Shown here: piece after piece, positions 6,992 to 15,798 of the stretch | Layout of the letters: each line of letters starts with the position of its first letter | How positions within the stretch are numbered: the first letter of the stretch is position 1 | NCBI GenBank assembly: GCA_900319645.1 | Contig: ONPG01000010.1 | Coordinates: forward strand, 1 to 62,758 | Source of the DNA: an uncultured Bacteroidales bacterium | GTDB lineage: Bacteria; Bacteroidota; Bacteroidia; Bacteroidales; Paludibacteraceae | Length of the DNA: 62,758 nt | Direction of reading: 5' to 3' | Position numbers and translations under genes: made by a program | The notes under the pieces: model-generated | Seen by the model: only the letters and a program-made list of their open reading frames with translations | What the model was told of the DNA's origin: nothing | Databases searched by the model: none

Positions 6992-7298
6992 GAAATCTAC
7001 GCCGGAGGGAGGTGTCTCTTATATAGGCGGGATTTTATATATATATTGATAGCGTTTATTGACGCTTTGTATTTGACCAAACGGAACTTCGCAACCCTCC
7101 AACTAAAAGTCAAGATCAAAGTGAGCAATAGATGCCTATGGGTATGACATTTATTCCCATATTAGTACAAGGTACCCGTACTTCGTACTTCTTCAAGGGT
7201 TAGTCATATCGGCGTAGGTTTCCTGTTGTTTATTTGACTTTTAGGGCAATGCGAAGGCCTCGTTTGGTGAGTAATCAACAGCGAGGTCTACGCTTTTT
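6992..7298 (+). ncRNA. Structured non-coding RNA, 6S-like candidate
   Basis: The transcript would run from about 6992 to the terminator at 7251-7298. From 7087 to 7256 it folds into one long rod: CTTCGC and CCC of the left side pair with GGG and GCGAAG of the right, and CTAAAAGTCAA (7103-7113) pairs perfectly with TTGACTTTTAG (7234-7244). A large open bubble follows, then TATGAC/GTCATA and CCTA/TAGG lead to a terminal stem. A closing stem, central bubble and terminal stem are the layout of 6S RNA, which mimics an open promoter and sequesters RNA polymerase. The family is not proven. GCGAAG may pair either with the rod or in the terminator. Confidence 0.5.
7251..7298 (+). terminator. Terminator of the 6S-like RNA
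   Basis: GCGAAGGCCTCG pairs with CGAGGTCTACGC, followed by T5. Confidence 0.85.
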
Positions 7299-7376
7299 GT
7301 ATATGTCCGAATGAAAGTTTTGTTAACAATTTTTTTAAATCTACTATATCAAACAATCTACAAATCAAAAATCATT

Positions 7377-8168
7377 ATGAAAACTTCTTCTGAGTACCGT
7401 GCTTTGGCATGGAAAGAATTTCGCTCCCATGTGGGAGGATCGTTTGCCATCCTTTTCAAGTATTTTCTATTAGGCTTGCTATTGGTTGGTATTGTGTACG
7501 CTGCTTGCTTTGCAACAAAACAGATCCCCTTAATAGTGCTTGGCAGTTTGATAGGTATCTGTCTCGCTGGGGTGATTAATTACCATTTCATTGTTGATTT
7601 TCTGTCCCTCAAACGCAATCAGTTCACCAAAGACCGTTTTTGGAAAGTCTTACTTTGCGCTTTGTTCTTGCTGATCCCGAATGTGTTTGCATTGTTAAAC
7701 AATTTATTATGGGGAATTGTCAAACCGGAAACGGCAGGAGGGGCACTTTTAGTTATATTCTTGATATTCGTGACGATTGGCTTATTATGGTTCGTTATAT
7801 GGTGGCAATACGCGGTTAATGCAACGCTTCCATATATGGTGCACGATAACAAAGAGACATCGGTATGGGAGTCCCTTCTGAAGAACATTCGTTTGATGAA
7901 CGGGTACAAGTTCGCTCTTTTTTGCGTGGAATTAAAGATTTGTGTGTGGCCGTTGGTAATCTTATTTGTACTAATGATATCTGCACTCTTGTTGGTCTGG
8001 GGTATCAAAGATTTGTCTTCCGGCGGATATGCTGCATTCTTGATAGTCTTAATTGTATTTGAAATCCTGTTTTTTTCGTTGATAGTGCCAGTGGTGCAAT
8101 TCGCCCGTGTCCACTTTTATGAAGACCTCCGCGCCGAGCAGCAAGCACAGGAAGAAACAGAGGCATAA
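7377..8168 (+). CDS. DUF975-like integral membrane protein
   Basis: This 263-residue protein has about six transmembrane segments (around residues 25-45, 50-70, 95-115, 125-150, 185-210 and 220-245). The N-terminal SEYRALAWKEFRSHVGGSFAI and the segment SLLKNIRLMNGYKFALF before the late helices match the layout of DUF975 membrane proteins, whose function is unknown. The ATG at 7377 is preferred over one at 7311 because the upstream extension lies against the preceding terminator and the family motif starts here. It is monocistronic: terminators lie on both sides. No strong promoter is visible; a weak one may overlap the terminator tail at about 7297. Confidence 0.75.
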   Translation: MKTSSEYRALAWKEFRSHVGGSFAILFKYFLLGLLLVGIVYAACFATKQIPLIVLGSLIGICLAGVINYHFIVDFLSLKRNQFTKDRFWKVLLCALFLLIPNVFALLNNLLWGIVKPETAGGALLVIFLIFVTIGLLWFVIWWQYAVNATLPYMVHDNKETSVWESLLKNIRLMNGYKFALFCVELKICVWPLVILFVLMISALLLVWGIKDLSSGGYAAFLIVLIVFEILFFSLIVPVVQFARVHFYEDLRAEQQAQEETEA

Positions 8169-8272
8169 CCAATAGTTTGTATAAAATTACGAACAAAGAC
8201 TGAGACAGAAAAATAATCCCGAGCCAATTATAGTTTTTTTCTATTAAGTCTGCATCTATCAGAATTCGGGAG

Positions 8273-8313
8273 GCAGGGTGTTCCTGCTACGGGATACCCT
8301 GCTTGTTTTTTTT
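8273..8313 (+). terminator. Terminator after the DUF975-like gene
   Basis: GCAGGGT / ACCCTGC stem with an inner TTCC/GGGA pairing and a T8 tail. Confidence 0.85.
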
Positions 8314-8332
8314 GATAAAAATGCAAAATCTA

Positions 8333-8363
8333 TTGCGCACGTCAAAAAAAAGTGCTAATTTTG
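8333..8363 (+). promoter_or_regulatory. Promoter of the Bax inhibitor-1 operon
   Basis: TTGCGCACGTC at 8333-8343 and TAATTTTG at 8356-8363. Confidence 0.85.
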
Positions 8364-8393
8364 CAGCGAATTTACATTTTAAAGCCAATCGTT

Positions 8394-9101
8394 ATGGAAA
8401 AAGAACTTACAGAGTCTGCCATCGTCATTGACGAGAGTAGGCAAGCCGTAGTAGGCGAACTGATGCGCAATGTCTATCTGTGGATGACCGCAGGTTTGTC
8501 CATCACAGGTATTGTTGCCTGGGTGGTCGCCAATTCGCCGGTATTGTTACATTTCATTTTTTCTAACCAAGTCGTTTTCTGGGGACTTCTGATTGCCGAA
8601 TTTGCGTTCGTGCTGATACTAAGTTTCTTCATCCAAAAACTCAGTTTCGTTGCCTCAGAGTCCTTGTTCACTATCTACTGTGTACTCAATGGTGCTACAC
8701 TCAGTTCCATTTTTACCATTTATGAACTGGATAGTATCGGGCAAATTTTCTTCGTCACAGCCGGTGCTTTCGCTTTGCTGGCGGCGGTTGGAACTTACAC
8801 CAAGAAAGACCTCAGCCGTCTCGGCACGTTCCTGATTATTGCCTTGGGTGGATTGATCATTGCTTCTGTGGTAGGGCTCATTATGGGTAGTGCGGATAGC
8901 ATCGTGTTGTCGGTCATAGGTGTGCTTATCTTTGCTGGACTGACTGTGTATGATGCACAGAAAATACGCCAGTTGATGCTTGACCAGGAGACCGTGAATG
9001 AGGGCAATATGAAACTCGCACTTCTCGGAGCACTCTCCTTGTATCTGGATTTCATCAATCTCTTCCTCAAACTGCTGAGGATCTTCGGCAAAAAAAGATA
9101 A
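8394..9101 (+). CDS. Bax inhibitor-1 / YccA family membrane protein
   Basis: This 235-residue inner-membrane protein has seven predicted helices and the family signature VYDAQKIRQL followed by ALLGALSLYLDFINLFLKLLRIFG at the C-terminus. Bacterial members include YccA, which modulates FtsH, and BsYetJ, a pH-sensitive calcium leak. I took the ATG at 8394 (MEKELTES) because it lies 31 bases after the -7 element; the in-frame start at 8352 falls inside the promoter. It heads a likely operon with the next two genes, since no terminator occurs before 11361. Confidence 0.9.
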   Translation: MEKELTESAIVIDESRQAVVGELMRNVYLWMTAGLSITGIVAWVVANSPVLLHFIFSNQVVFWGLLIAEFAFVLILSFFIQKLSFVASESLFTIYCVLNGATLSSIFTIYELDSIGQIFFVTAGAFALLAAVGTYTKKDLSRLGTFLIIALGGLIIASVVGLIMGSADSIVLSVIGVLIFAGLTVYDAQKIRQLMLDQETVNEGNMKLALLGALSLYLDFINLFLKLLRIFGKKR

Positions 9102-9138
9102 TTCAGGGAACGAAAAAGAAAATAACTAAAAAAAACAC

Positions 9139-10125
9139 ATGAAAAAAGCATTATCAACGCTACTATTTATGTTTGCATATGTGTGGGGAATGTATGCACA
9201 ACAGGTGGACGCAAACCAATTGGAAACTTTCCAATCTGTATATGTTAATACAGAAAAAACGGAACTGGACGGAGTCTTGGAAAAACTGTTCCAAAGTGTT
9301 TTTCACTATGCTTCTTCTCCGTTGAAGTTTGAACAAAAGTATTACAGAGCAGGTGACATGACCTCCATGACTGATCCTACCCGTGGTGGGAAAGTGAACG
9401 GAAATGTCAAAGGTGGTAGTTTGTATATTACTATCAAAGTCACTAATCCGGATTATTGTGGTTATACGATTTGGGCAAAGCGTGGAAAGGTAGAAGTTGA
9501 ATGTGGGGAACAAGAATTTGCTGACAAAACATTTACTCCAGATGCTAAACGTACACTTTATCGCGGAATTGTTCCCAACAAGAAGTTCAAGGAAGATGCT
9601 GCACTTTATGTGTTGCCTTGTTCTGCCGCTGATGGAGAGGCCGTTCTTTCTGTAGTTCATGATATAGATGTCAGCAACAAAAAAATGCATATTCTTTCTT
9701 TCCGGAGGCAACCTGTAAATGACACGGTATATGCAATGCGTGGTGGTGTTGTGTGTCTGATGCCCAAGAACATTCAGAATAGCATCCTTGTCAAACATAC
9801 AGACGAAACCTTTGCATTCTATGCGCTGATGTCTATGCCTTTGGTTAAACCCGGTGACAAAATTGTAGCGGGTCAAGCGATTGGTATATGTGAGACGGAT
9901 ATACATACGGCTTTTTTCTATTTGGATAAAGAGAAAATAAACTCAAAAGAGGAGCCGTCAGGATGTATGTATTGTTCGTTTATACCTACGTTATATACAC
10001 AGAGCGGGCAAACCCGTATTTCTGAACATAATGCCAGTCTTTTAATGTCCACAGCAATCCCGATAGACATCATTACGCAGGATATGTCCGGTTCGGAGAA
10101 GAAAAAATACTTGAAGACTCACTAA
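9139..10125 (+). CDS. Exported protein with degenerate M23 (LytM-like) domain
   Basis: This 328-residue protein has a signal peptide (residues 1-20, ending in MYAQ). The C-terminal part (about residues 195-260) follows the M23 endopeptidase pattern: a GGVV core, a strand SILVKHTDETFAFYALMS and then VKPGDKIVAGQAIG. The Zn-binding His residues of active M23 enzymes (HxxxD and HxH) are missing: FYALMS stands where YxHLS is expected. It is therefore probably a non-catalytic LytM-like protein, as with activators such as EnvC. The N-terminal 190 residues look like a beta-rich domain I do not recognise. Confidence 0.65.
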   Translation: MKKALSTLLFMFAYVWGMYAQQVDANQLETFQSVYVNTEKTELDGVLEKLFQSVFHYASSPLKFEQKYYRAGDMTSMTDPTRGGKVNGNVKGGSLYITIKVTNPDYCGYTIWAKRGKVEVECGEQEFADKTFTPDAKRTLYRGIVPNKKFKEDAALYVLPCSAADGEAVLSVVHDIDVSNKKMHILSFRRQPVNDTVYAMRGGVVCLMPKNIQNSILVKHTDETFAFYALMSMPLVKPGDKIVAGQAIGICETDIHTAFFYLDKEKINSKEEPSGCMYCSFIPTLYTQSGQTRISEHNASLLMSTAIPIDIITQDMSGSEKKKYLKTH

Positions 10126-10142
10126 GTCAATCAGAAGACGTT

Positions 10143-11297
10143 ATGGAAGACGAGAGTGAACTCGAAAAAGGAACCGAAAAAAAAGCCGAGTCTGAGACCT
10201 CTTGGGGATCGAGATTTAAACAATGGATTTTGTATATTCTGTTGGTTTTTGCTTTCTTCTTCGGAAAAACTTGGTGGAATAGCCAAACAGCCTCAAATCC
10301 TAAAATCTTGAAAGTGGATAGAGATTCTGTCAAAATGCATACCATTGCACTTACAGACGCGGTGAATGTCTATCGGGAGCTGAATATCTTTAATACTGAT
10401 GTTCCCAATATTATTTCATTCGGACTGGTAGGTATGGTCACTAGTCGCAATAATCCTGATTATGCATTATATGTGAACATGATGGTTCATTCAAAATCTA
10501 TTATCAAGATCAACAAGGACGACCGTTTGCTATTGATGATGGCGGATAGTACGATTGTGCCTCTGAATGTCAGTGAGGGGCTTATCAAGAGCTCCCGTGG
10601 AGGAAGGAGGTCGCTCCCGAATACCGAACAAGTCGTTATAATGGACAACATCCGGAAATCGCTCTTGGATTCCATCTGTCGTCAGCAGATTGTAAAAATG
10701 TCGTTTGTTTCTGCCACTGACACGTGCACGGTTTTGGTGCGTAAGGGTTCTTCCAAGAAACTGCTAAAACGGTATAACTTCCTTGAGGAGTTTATCCAAA
10801 CAGAGGGGAAACAATGGGAGAAAAAAGCGCTGATTGAATCCACCAAAACCAAAGACCCTAACATAGTCCGTTTTGCCAAAATGACACCTGTTTGGTTGGA
10901 CGAAAAGACTTCCGTCAAAATCAAAGGGTACATTGACAAAGACGGCACCAAAGGTTTTGTGTGGGAACTGTTTATCCGACGAAAAGAAAAAGCGATGTCT
11001 TTTGTGAAAGTGCAAAACAACATAACGATTCGCTTGCACAATGGGAAAACGCTGCATACGTATGCCTATTCCGATGGCCATATCCTGAGACGGAGGAGTA
11101 ACGGCGAGCGTGTGCAAGCGGTGGCTTGCCGTATCACGGCCAGTCAGATGGAGGAGATATGTCAGGGACGTTTGTCAGAATTGGAGATCCTGACTCCAAA
11201 GAAGCCCTATCGGATAATCGTCTCTCAATCCGCAACAGACAAATTGGCAAAAAGATACAGAGTGCTCCAAAACTACCTACAATCGAAGAACGATTGA
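10143..11297 (+). CDS. Single-pass membrane protein of unknown function
   Basis: This 384-residue protein begins with an acidic/charged stretch, has one transmembrane helix at about residues 29-45 (LYILLVFAFFFG) and a long extracytoplasmic part of about 335 residues. It starts 17 bases after the degenerate M23 gene and so is probably co-transcribed. LytM-type proteins commonly pair with membrane partners, so interaction with its neighbour is a reasonable guess. I recognise no domain. Confidence 0.75.
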   Translation: MEDESELEKGTEKKAESETSWGSRFKQWILYILLVFAFFFGKTWWNSQTASNPKILKVDRDSVKMHTIALTDAVNVYRELNIFNTDVPNIISFGLVGMVTSRNNPDYALYVNMMVHSKSIIKINKDDRLLLMMADSTIVPLNVSEGLIKSSRGGRRSLPNTEQVVIMDNIRKSLLDSICRQQIVKMSFVSATDTCTVLVRKGSSKKLLKRYNFLEEFIQTEGKQWEKKALIESTKTKDPNIVRFAKMTPVWLDEKTSVKIKGYIDKDGTKGFVWELFIRRKEKAMSFVKVQNNITIRLHNGKTLHTYAYSDGHILRRRSNGERVQAVACRITASQMEEICQGRLSELEILTPKKPYRIIVSQSATDKLAKRYRVLQNYLQSKND

Positions 11298-11360
11298 ATT
11301 GCGCTATCCGTCCAACTATTTGGGGCACCTCAGTTTAGAGTAATGTTTCTTGTATATCTC

Positions 11361-11400
11361 AAACAAAATCAGGCACCCGTCGGGATGCCTGATTTTGTTT
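11361..11400. terminator. Bidirectional terminator between convergent genes
   Basis: A perfect 15-bp stem, AAACAAAATCAGGCA / TGCCTGATTTTGTTT, with a 10-base loop. T-runs exist on both strands, so it can stop the envelope operon and pckA. Confidence 0.95.
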
Positions 11401-11475
11401 GATACTTTGTCTTTGTTTGGGAGTTTGAAGCTTCGGATCCAAACAGGCGAAGCCCAAACCCTCCAACCTTCAAAC

Positions 11476-13080
11476 TTAGAGTTGCGGACCTGCTGCAACG
11501 AGTGCTTTACCAGCCTCGTTGGTGGTGTACTTGTCGAAGTTCTTGATGAAGCGGGCAGCGAGGTCTTTTGCCTTAACTTCCCACTCAGCAGCGTCTTTGT
11601 AGGTGTCACGCGGATCGAGGATAGCAGGATCAACGCCCGGCAGTGCGGTCGGTACCTCGAAGTTGAAGTACGGGATCTTCTTCGTCGGAGCGGTCAGGAT
11701 GTCACCACCGAGGATAGCGTCGATGATACCACGGGTGTCGCGGATCGAGATACGCTTGCCGGTACCGTTCCAGCCGGTGTTAACGAGGTATGCTTTCGCA
11801 CCGCTCTTCTCCATTTTCTTCACGAGCTCCTCTGCGTATTTGGTCGGGTGGAGCTCCAGGAATGCCTGGCCGAAGCAAGCGGAGAAGGTCGGAGTCGGCT
11901 CGGTGATACCACGCTCGGTACCTGCCAGCTTAGCGGTGAAACCGCTCAGGAAGTAGTACTTCGTCTGCTCCGGAGTCAGGATCGATACAGGAGGCAGTAC
12001 GCCGAAAGCGTCAGCGCTCAGGAAGATCACGTTCTTGGCAGCAGGACCTGCGCTGATCGGACGAACGATCTTCTCGATGTGGTTGATCGGGTAGGAAACA
12101 CGGGTGTTCTCGGTTACGCTCTTGTCTGCGAAATCGATCTTGCCGTTCTCGTCTACGGTAACGTTCTCCAGAAGGGCGTTACGACGGATAGCAGCGTAGA
12201 TATCCGGCTCGCTCTCTTTGTCGAGGTTGATAACCTTTGCATAGCAACCGCCCTCGAAGTTGAACACGCCCTGGTCGTCCCATCCGTGCTCGTCGTCACC
12301 GATGAGCAGACGTTTCGGGTCGGTGGAAAGGGTGGTCTTACCGGTTCCGGAGAGACCGAAGAAGATAGCGGTGTTCTTGCCTTCCATGTCGGTGTTAGCC
12401 GAGCAGTGCATCGAAGCGATGCCCTTCAGCGGCAGGTAGTAGTTCATCATCGAGAACATACCTTTCTTCATCTCACCGCCATACCATGTGTTCAAAATAA
12501 CCTGCTCACGGCTCGTCGTGTTGAAGGCTACACAAGTCTCGCTGTTCAGACCGAGCTCTTTGTAGTTCTCTACCTTTGCCAGCGAAGCGTTGTAGATCAC
12601 GAAATCCGGCTCGAAGTTAGCCAGCTCTTCCTCGCTCGGCTGGATGAACATGTTCTTTACGAAGTGAGCCTGCCAAGCTACCTCCACGATAAAGCGAACA
12701 GCCATGCGGGTGTCTTTGTTAGCACCGCAGAATGCATCTACTACATAGAGGTTCTTGCCACTCAGCTCCTTGATAGCCAGCTCTTTAACTTTAGCCCAAA
12801 CGTCCTCGGACATCGGGTGGTTGTCGTTCTTGTAGCCCTCGGTGGTCCACCATACGGTGTCCTTCGAGTTCTTGTCCATGACGATGTATTTGTCCTTCGG
12901 CGAACGTCCGGTGTAGATACCGGTCATCACGTTGACTGCGTTCAGCTCGGTGTTCTGGCCTTTAGCGTAGCCTGTGAGCTCCGGCTTGGTCTCCTCTGCG
13001 AACAGATACTCGTAGGAAGGGTTGTGGGCGATTACGGTTGCGCCCTGAATACCATACTTGGTAAGATCTAATGCTTTCAT
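11476..13080 (-). CDS. pckA: Phosphoenolpyruvate carboxykinase (ATP)
   Basis: This 534-residue enzyme interconverts oxaloacetate + ATP and PEP + CO2 + ADP. The kinase Walker A is [12 protein letters not shown], followed by the metal/ATP motif [11 protein letters not shown]; the family signature EGGCYAK is also present. Length equals the usual ATP-type PCK (about 530-540). In anaerobic Bacteroidales it commonly runs in the CO2-fixing direction to feed succinate production. It is transcribed alone from a promoter at 13165-13198 and converges on the envelope operon at the terminator 11361-11400. Codon usage is strongly biased, as expected for a highly expressed gene. Confidence 0.97.
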   Translation of the reverse strand: MKALDLTKYGIQGATVIAHNPSYEYLFAEETKPELTGYAKGQNTELNAVNVMTGIYTGRSPKDKYIVMDKNSKDTVWWTTEGYKNDNHPMSEDVWAKVKELAIKELSGKNLYVVDAFCGANKDTRMAVRFIVEVAWQAHFVKNMFIQPSEEELANFEPDFVIYNASLAKVENYKELGLNSETCVAFNTTSREQVILNTWYGGEMKKGMFSMMNYYLPLKGIASMHCSANTDMEGKNTAIFFGLSGTGKTTLSTDPKRLLIGDDEHGWDDQGVFNFEGGCYAKVINLDKESEPDIYAAIRRNALLENVTVDENGKIDFADKSVTENTRVSYPINHIEKIVRPISAGPAAKNVIFLSADAFGVLPPVSILTPEQTKYYFLSGFTAKLAGTERGITEPTPTFSACFGQAFLELHPTKYAEELVKKMEKSGAKAYLVNTGWNGTGKRISIRDTRGIIDAILGGDILTAPTKKIPYFNFEVPTALPGVDPAILDPRDTYKDAAEWEVKAKDLAARFIKNFDKYTTNEAGKALVAAGPQL

Positions 13081-13164
13081 TTTATTTATAGTGTTTGATG
13101 TTGTTTGATATGTTTGAGGTCGCTTGCGCGACGCTGGAAGTCGTTTGACCTACTAAATCGGGTA

Positions 13165-13198
13165 CAAAATTACAACAAAATTTGCAATTATGCAAATA
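13165..13198 (-). promoter_or_regulatory. Promoter of pckA
   Basis: On the reverse strand TTTGCATAATTGC (13198-13184) is followed by TAATTTTG (13172-13165). The 5' leader of about 85 bases contains the hairpin GTCGC-TTGC-GCGAC at 13119-13132. Confidence 0.8.
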
Positions 13199-13540
13199 TA
13201 TAGGTCATTTTTTAAGATTTTTCTTAAAATTGTGTTTTACGTTTGTCAAAATCAGCGGTCAATAACATAACATGGAGCCGAGGTTGCTATGATGATGCTT
13301 AGCCGGACACGATGTCCGTTTGTCCGAATGTTCATTTATCCGAATGTCCGTTTGTCCGTTTGTCCGTTTGCCGTTTCTCCTTATTTTTCCTGGCCTGAGA
13401 ATCCAAAAACGAACGGACAAACGGACATTCGGACATTTGTCTTTTTGCGCTCTATCTCCTTTTTCTTGATAGAGCAAACTGGGTACAAAGGAACGAAAAA
13501 GAATGGATATAAGCAAATACCTCTGTAAAAATGCGGAAAT
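13199..13540. other. Gene-free spacer with a long inverted repeat
   Basis: ORFs on both strands here are translations of a low-complexity TCCGTTTG repeat and are not supported as genes. The main structure is the inverted repeat listed separately. Confidence 0.6.
13313..13437. repeat. Tandem TGTCCGTTT repeats forming a 22-bp inverted repeat
   Basis: Units of GTCCGTTT / GTCCGAAT recur from 13313 to 13372. The segment 13339-13360 is the perfect reverse complement of 13412-13433, with a 51-base spacer. T-rich sequence follows (13437-13447). Confidence 0.85.
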
Positions 13541-13541
13541 A

Positions 13542-13573
13542 TTTGCGTATGTGCAAAAAAAGTAGTACCTTTG
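13542..13573 (+). promoter_or_regulatory. Promoter of the tsaC-like gene
   Basis: TTTGCGTATGTGC from 13542 and TACCTTTG at 13566-13573; the ATG is 27 bases downstream. Confidence 0.85.
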
Positions 13574-13599
13574 CAGCCGATTTTGCATTCAGCATTTAG

Positions 13600-14232
13600 A
13601 TGTCGGCCATTGGAAGATACGAGAAAGAGGATTTACAGACAGCATTACAGGTGCTGCGCCAGGGTGGGGTGATCGTCTACCCCACCGACACCGTGTGGGG
13701 AATAGGTTGCGACGCCACCAACAGCGAGGCGGTGAGGAAGATCTATGCCCTGAAGCAACGCGAGGACAGCAAATCCATGCTTGTGCTGCTTGACTCCGCC
13801 GCCAAACTGGATTACTACGTGGATGTACCCGAAGCGGCGCAAATGCTGCTGGATTCCGTTTCTCCGGATCGTGATCACGAGATCACGTCATCACCTGATG
13901 AAGATGAGCCCGCCAAGCCCCTGACGATTATCTATCCGAATGCGCGGCATCTGGCTCCAAACCTGGTGGCGGAGGACGGGAGTATCGGCATCCGGATCAC
14001 GAACGAGCCGTTCAGCCAGGCGCTCTGCGCCCAACTGAGAAAGCCCTTGGTGTCCACCAGCGCGAACATCAGCGGACAGCCCACCGCTCGTTTCTACCAA
14101 GAGATAAGCCGGGAGATACTGGACGGAGCGGACTATGTATGCCGTTTCCGCCGCGAGGACGAGACACCCCACCAGCCCAGCAGCATCATCAAAGTGAACA
14201 CGGACGGGACGTTCCTGATTATAAGGCAATAA
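13600..14232 (+). CDS. tsaC: Threonylcarbamoyl-AMP synthase (TsaC/YrdC family)
   Basis: This 210-residue protein makes L-threonylcarbamoyl-AMP from Thr, bicarbonate and ATP, the first step of t6A37 tRNA modification. The YrdC/Sua5 core is clear: GGVIVYPTDTVWGIGCDA at residues 22-39, IYALKQRE with K52/R54, and STSANISGQPT near residue 150. It is the short TsaC type, without the Sua5 C-terminal domain. Between the two halves is a charged insert (about residues 90-105). It is probably followed by read-through into the sugar transferase gene. Confidence 0.9.
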   Translation: MSAIGRYEKEDLQTALQVLRQGGVIVYPTDTVWGIGCDATNSEAVRKIYALKQREDSKSMLVLLDSAAKLDYYVDVPEAAQMLLDSVSPDRDHEITSSPDEDEPAKPLTIIYPNARHLAPNLVAEDGSIGIRITNEPFSQALCAQLRKPLVSTSANISGQPTARFYQEISREILDGADYVCRFRREDETPHQPSSIIKVNTDGTFLIIRQ

Positions 14233-14245
14233 CCCCACCCGGCCT

Positions 14246-14345
14246 CCCCACAAGGGGAGGGGAGAAATAAATCGTCAAATCGACCCAATAAATCGTAAAA
14301 TCGTAAATCGTCCAATCGTAAATCGTCAAATCGTCAATAATCATT
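14246..14345 (+). repeat. Spacer with a weak hairpin and AATCGTAAA-type short repeats
   Basis: A small CTCCCC-ACAA-GGGGAG hairpin (14246-14262) is followed by about eight degenerate copies of AATCGTCAA / AATCGTAAA up to the ATG at 14346. The same unit occurs at 56347-56382. Confidence 0.8.
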
Positions 14346-15617
14346 ATGACTCTAAGGCGGAAACAACAATTGACCTATCTGACAGCCGACCTCATCAGTA
14401 GTGAGTTGGTATGGTTGTGTTTTCTGGGCTTCCGCTGGATGGCTTACGACGGTCGTGTGGGTGTGCTGGAGGACGTGCTGGTGCCTGCTTTCAGTTTCTG
14501 GCCTCCGCTGATTATCTATCCGCTGGTGTGTCTGTCGGTTTACTATCTTTCCGGCTACTATCTGCGTCCCTTCCAAAAACCTCTCTGGCGCGAGTTTCTG
14601 CGCACGTTTGCTTCGGCGGCGATCATCTCTCTGGTGTTTTTCTTCGCGATCATCATCGACGACCATGTGGATGATTATCACCACTATATGCTCTCTCTGG
14701 TGACCTTGTTCGGCTTGCAGTTCACGCTCAGCTATATCCCCCGTCTGACTATCACGCTTCTCTCGCGTCAGCGGGGAATAGTGCGTACCCAGGTGGTGCA
14801 CACCGAGGCGGAGGCGCTGCGTCTGCGTGCAGGCGAGCAGGACGAAGTCATCCTCGATCTGCCCGAGGGATATACCGACCGCCAGTTGTACGAACTGATA
14901 GCGCGGCTCTATCCCCTCTCATGCGAAATCAGTATGGTTCCGCGCGTATATGACATGCTCACCGGTGCGGCGCGTATCGGGCTGATAGACAGGCCGTCGC
15001 TGATCCGCATCACCGAGCAGCACATGACCGACGCGGAGCTGTGTATCAAGCGCGCGTGCGACATCGTGCTTTCGCTGGCGGGGATGATCATCCTCTCGCC
15101 GCTGTTGCTCGTCATTGCGATGATGGTATGGTGCTCGTCCAAAGGACCGTCTATCTACAGCCAGGAGCGTATCGGACTCTACGGCCGACCATTCCGGATA
15201 TTCAAGTTCCGCACGATGATCGCCCAGGCGGAAGCGGACGGTATCCCTCAGGTGACGGCGGACAACGACCCCCGCGTGACCGCTGTAGGCCATTGGTTGC
15301 GCAAGTACCGGTTGGACGAACTGCCGCAGTTGTGGAATATCTTCCGCGGCGACATGTCCATCGTGGGTCCCCGTCCCGAGCGTCCGTATTTCATCGAACT
15401 GATCATGGCGGAGGCGCCCTACTACTGCCTGCTCTACAAAGTGCGTCCGGGCTTGACCAGCTGGGGGCCTATCCGCGTGGGATATACCGACACCATGGAG
15501 AAAATGATCGACCGGCTCAACAGCGATATTGTCTATGTGGAGAATATGAGTCTGTTGCTGGATCTGAAGATATTGTTTTACACCATAGGCGTTATTCTGG
15601 ATGGCAAAGGAAAATAA
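14346..15617 (+). CDS. Polyprenyl-phosphate sugar-1-phosphate transferase
   Basis: This 423-residue inner-membrane enzyme belongs to the WbaP/WcaJ-like bacterial sugar transferases that load the first sugar-phosphate on undecaprenyl phosphate for capsule, O-antigen or exopolysaccharide. The N-terminal part has about four helices (residues 10-150). The catalytic domain starts near residue 230 (KRACDIVLSLAG), has the re-entrant hydrophobic segment, then FKFRTM, LRKYRLDELPQLWNI and IVGPRPERP. No other glycan genes adjoin it, so this may be a stand-alone initiator. Its last 17 bases overlap xseB. Confidence 0.9.
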   Translation: MTLRRKQQLTYLTADLISSELVWLCFLGFRWMAYDGRVGVLEDVLVPAFSFWPPLIIYPLVCLSVYYLSGYYLRPFQKPLWREFLRTFASAAIISLVFFFAIIIDDHVDDYHHYMLSLVTLFGLQFTLSYIPRLTITLLSRQRGIVRTQVVHTEAEALRLRAGEQDEVILDLPEGYTDRQLYELIARLYPLSCEISMVPRVYDMLTGAARIGLIDRPSLIRITEQHMTDAELCIKRACDIVLSLAGMIILSPLLLVIAMMVWCSSKGPSIYSQERIGLYGRPFRIFKFRTMIAQAEADGIPQVTADNDPRVTAVGHWLRKYRLDELPQLWNIFRGDMSIVGPRPERPYFIELIMAEAPYYCLLYKVRPGLTSWGPIRVGYTDTMEKMIDRLNSDIVYVENMSLLLDLKILFYTIGVILDGKGK

Positions 15618-15780
15618 ATACGATGAGAACATCGCCCGCGCTGAAGCCATCGTCGGGCAACTGGAGCAGGCGGAAGCCCTCAGTATGGAGGAATACAAAA
15701 AACTGGCAGCGGAAGCCACCAGTCTGCTCGGTGCGTGCAAGGCGGAGATAGCCCTTCTCGACCGTGAAATCAACGGTTGA
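15601..15780 (+). CDS. xseB: Exodeoxyribonuclease VII small subunit
   Basis: A 59-residue protein, missed by length cut-offs. The helical-hairpin signature reads ENIARAEAIVGQLEQAEALSM, then EEYKKLAAEA and ALLDREI, typical of XseB, which binds XseA as a multimer in the ExoVII single-strand nuclease. The ATG at 15601 lies inside the 3' end of the sugar transferase gene, 17 bases before its end and in another frame, so translation is probably coupled. No xseA is present in the window. It ends 18 bases from the convergent topA stop. Confidence 0.88.
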   Translation: MAKENKYDENIARAEAIVGQLEQAEALSMEEYKKLAAEATSLLGACKAEIALLDREING

Positions 15781-15798
15781 CCCTCTCGCGGTCAGCCA

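Noticed and set aside
7120-7200. 23-codon ORF (MPMGMTFIPIL...) within the 6S-like RNA
   Set aside because: It lies in the paired part of the predicted RNA rod and has no independent support.
11350-13071. 573-codon open frame on the plus strand
   Set aside because: It is antisense to pckA, whose protein is unmistakable. High codon bias leaves the opposite strand open.
13259-13588. 109-codon minus ORF and 79-codon plus ORF
   Set aside because: Both derive from the TGTCCGTTT repeats.
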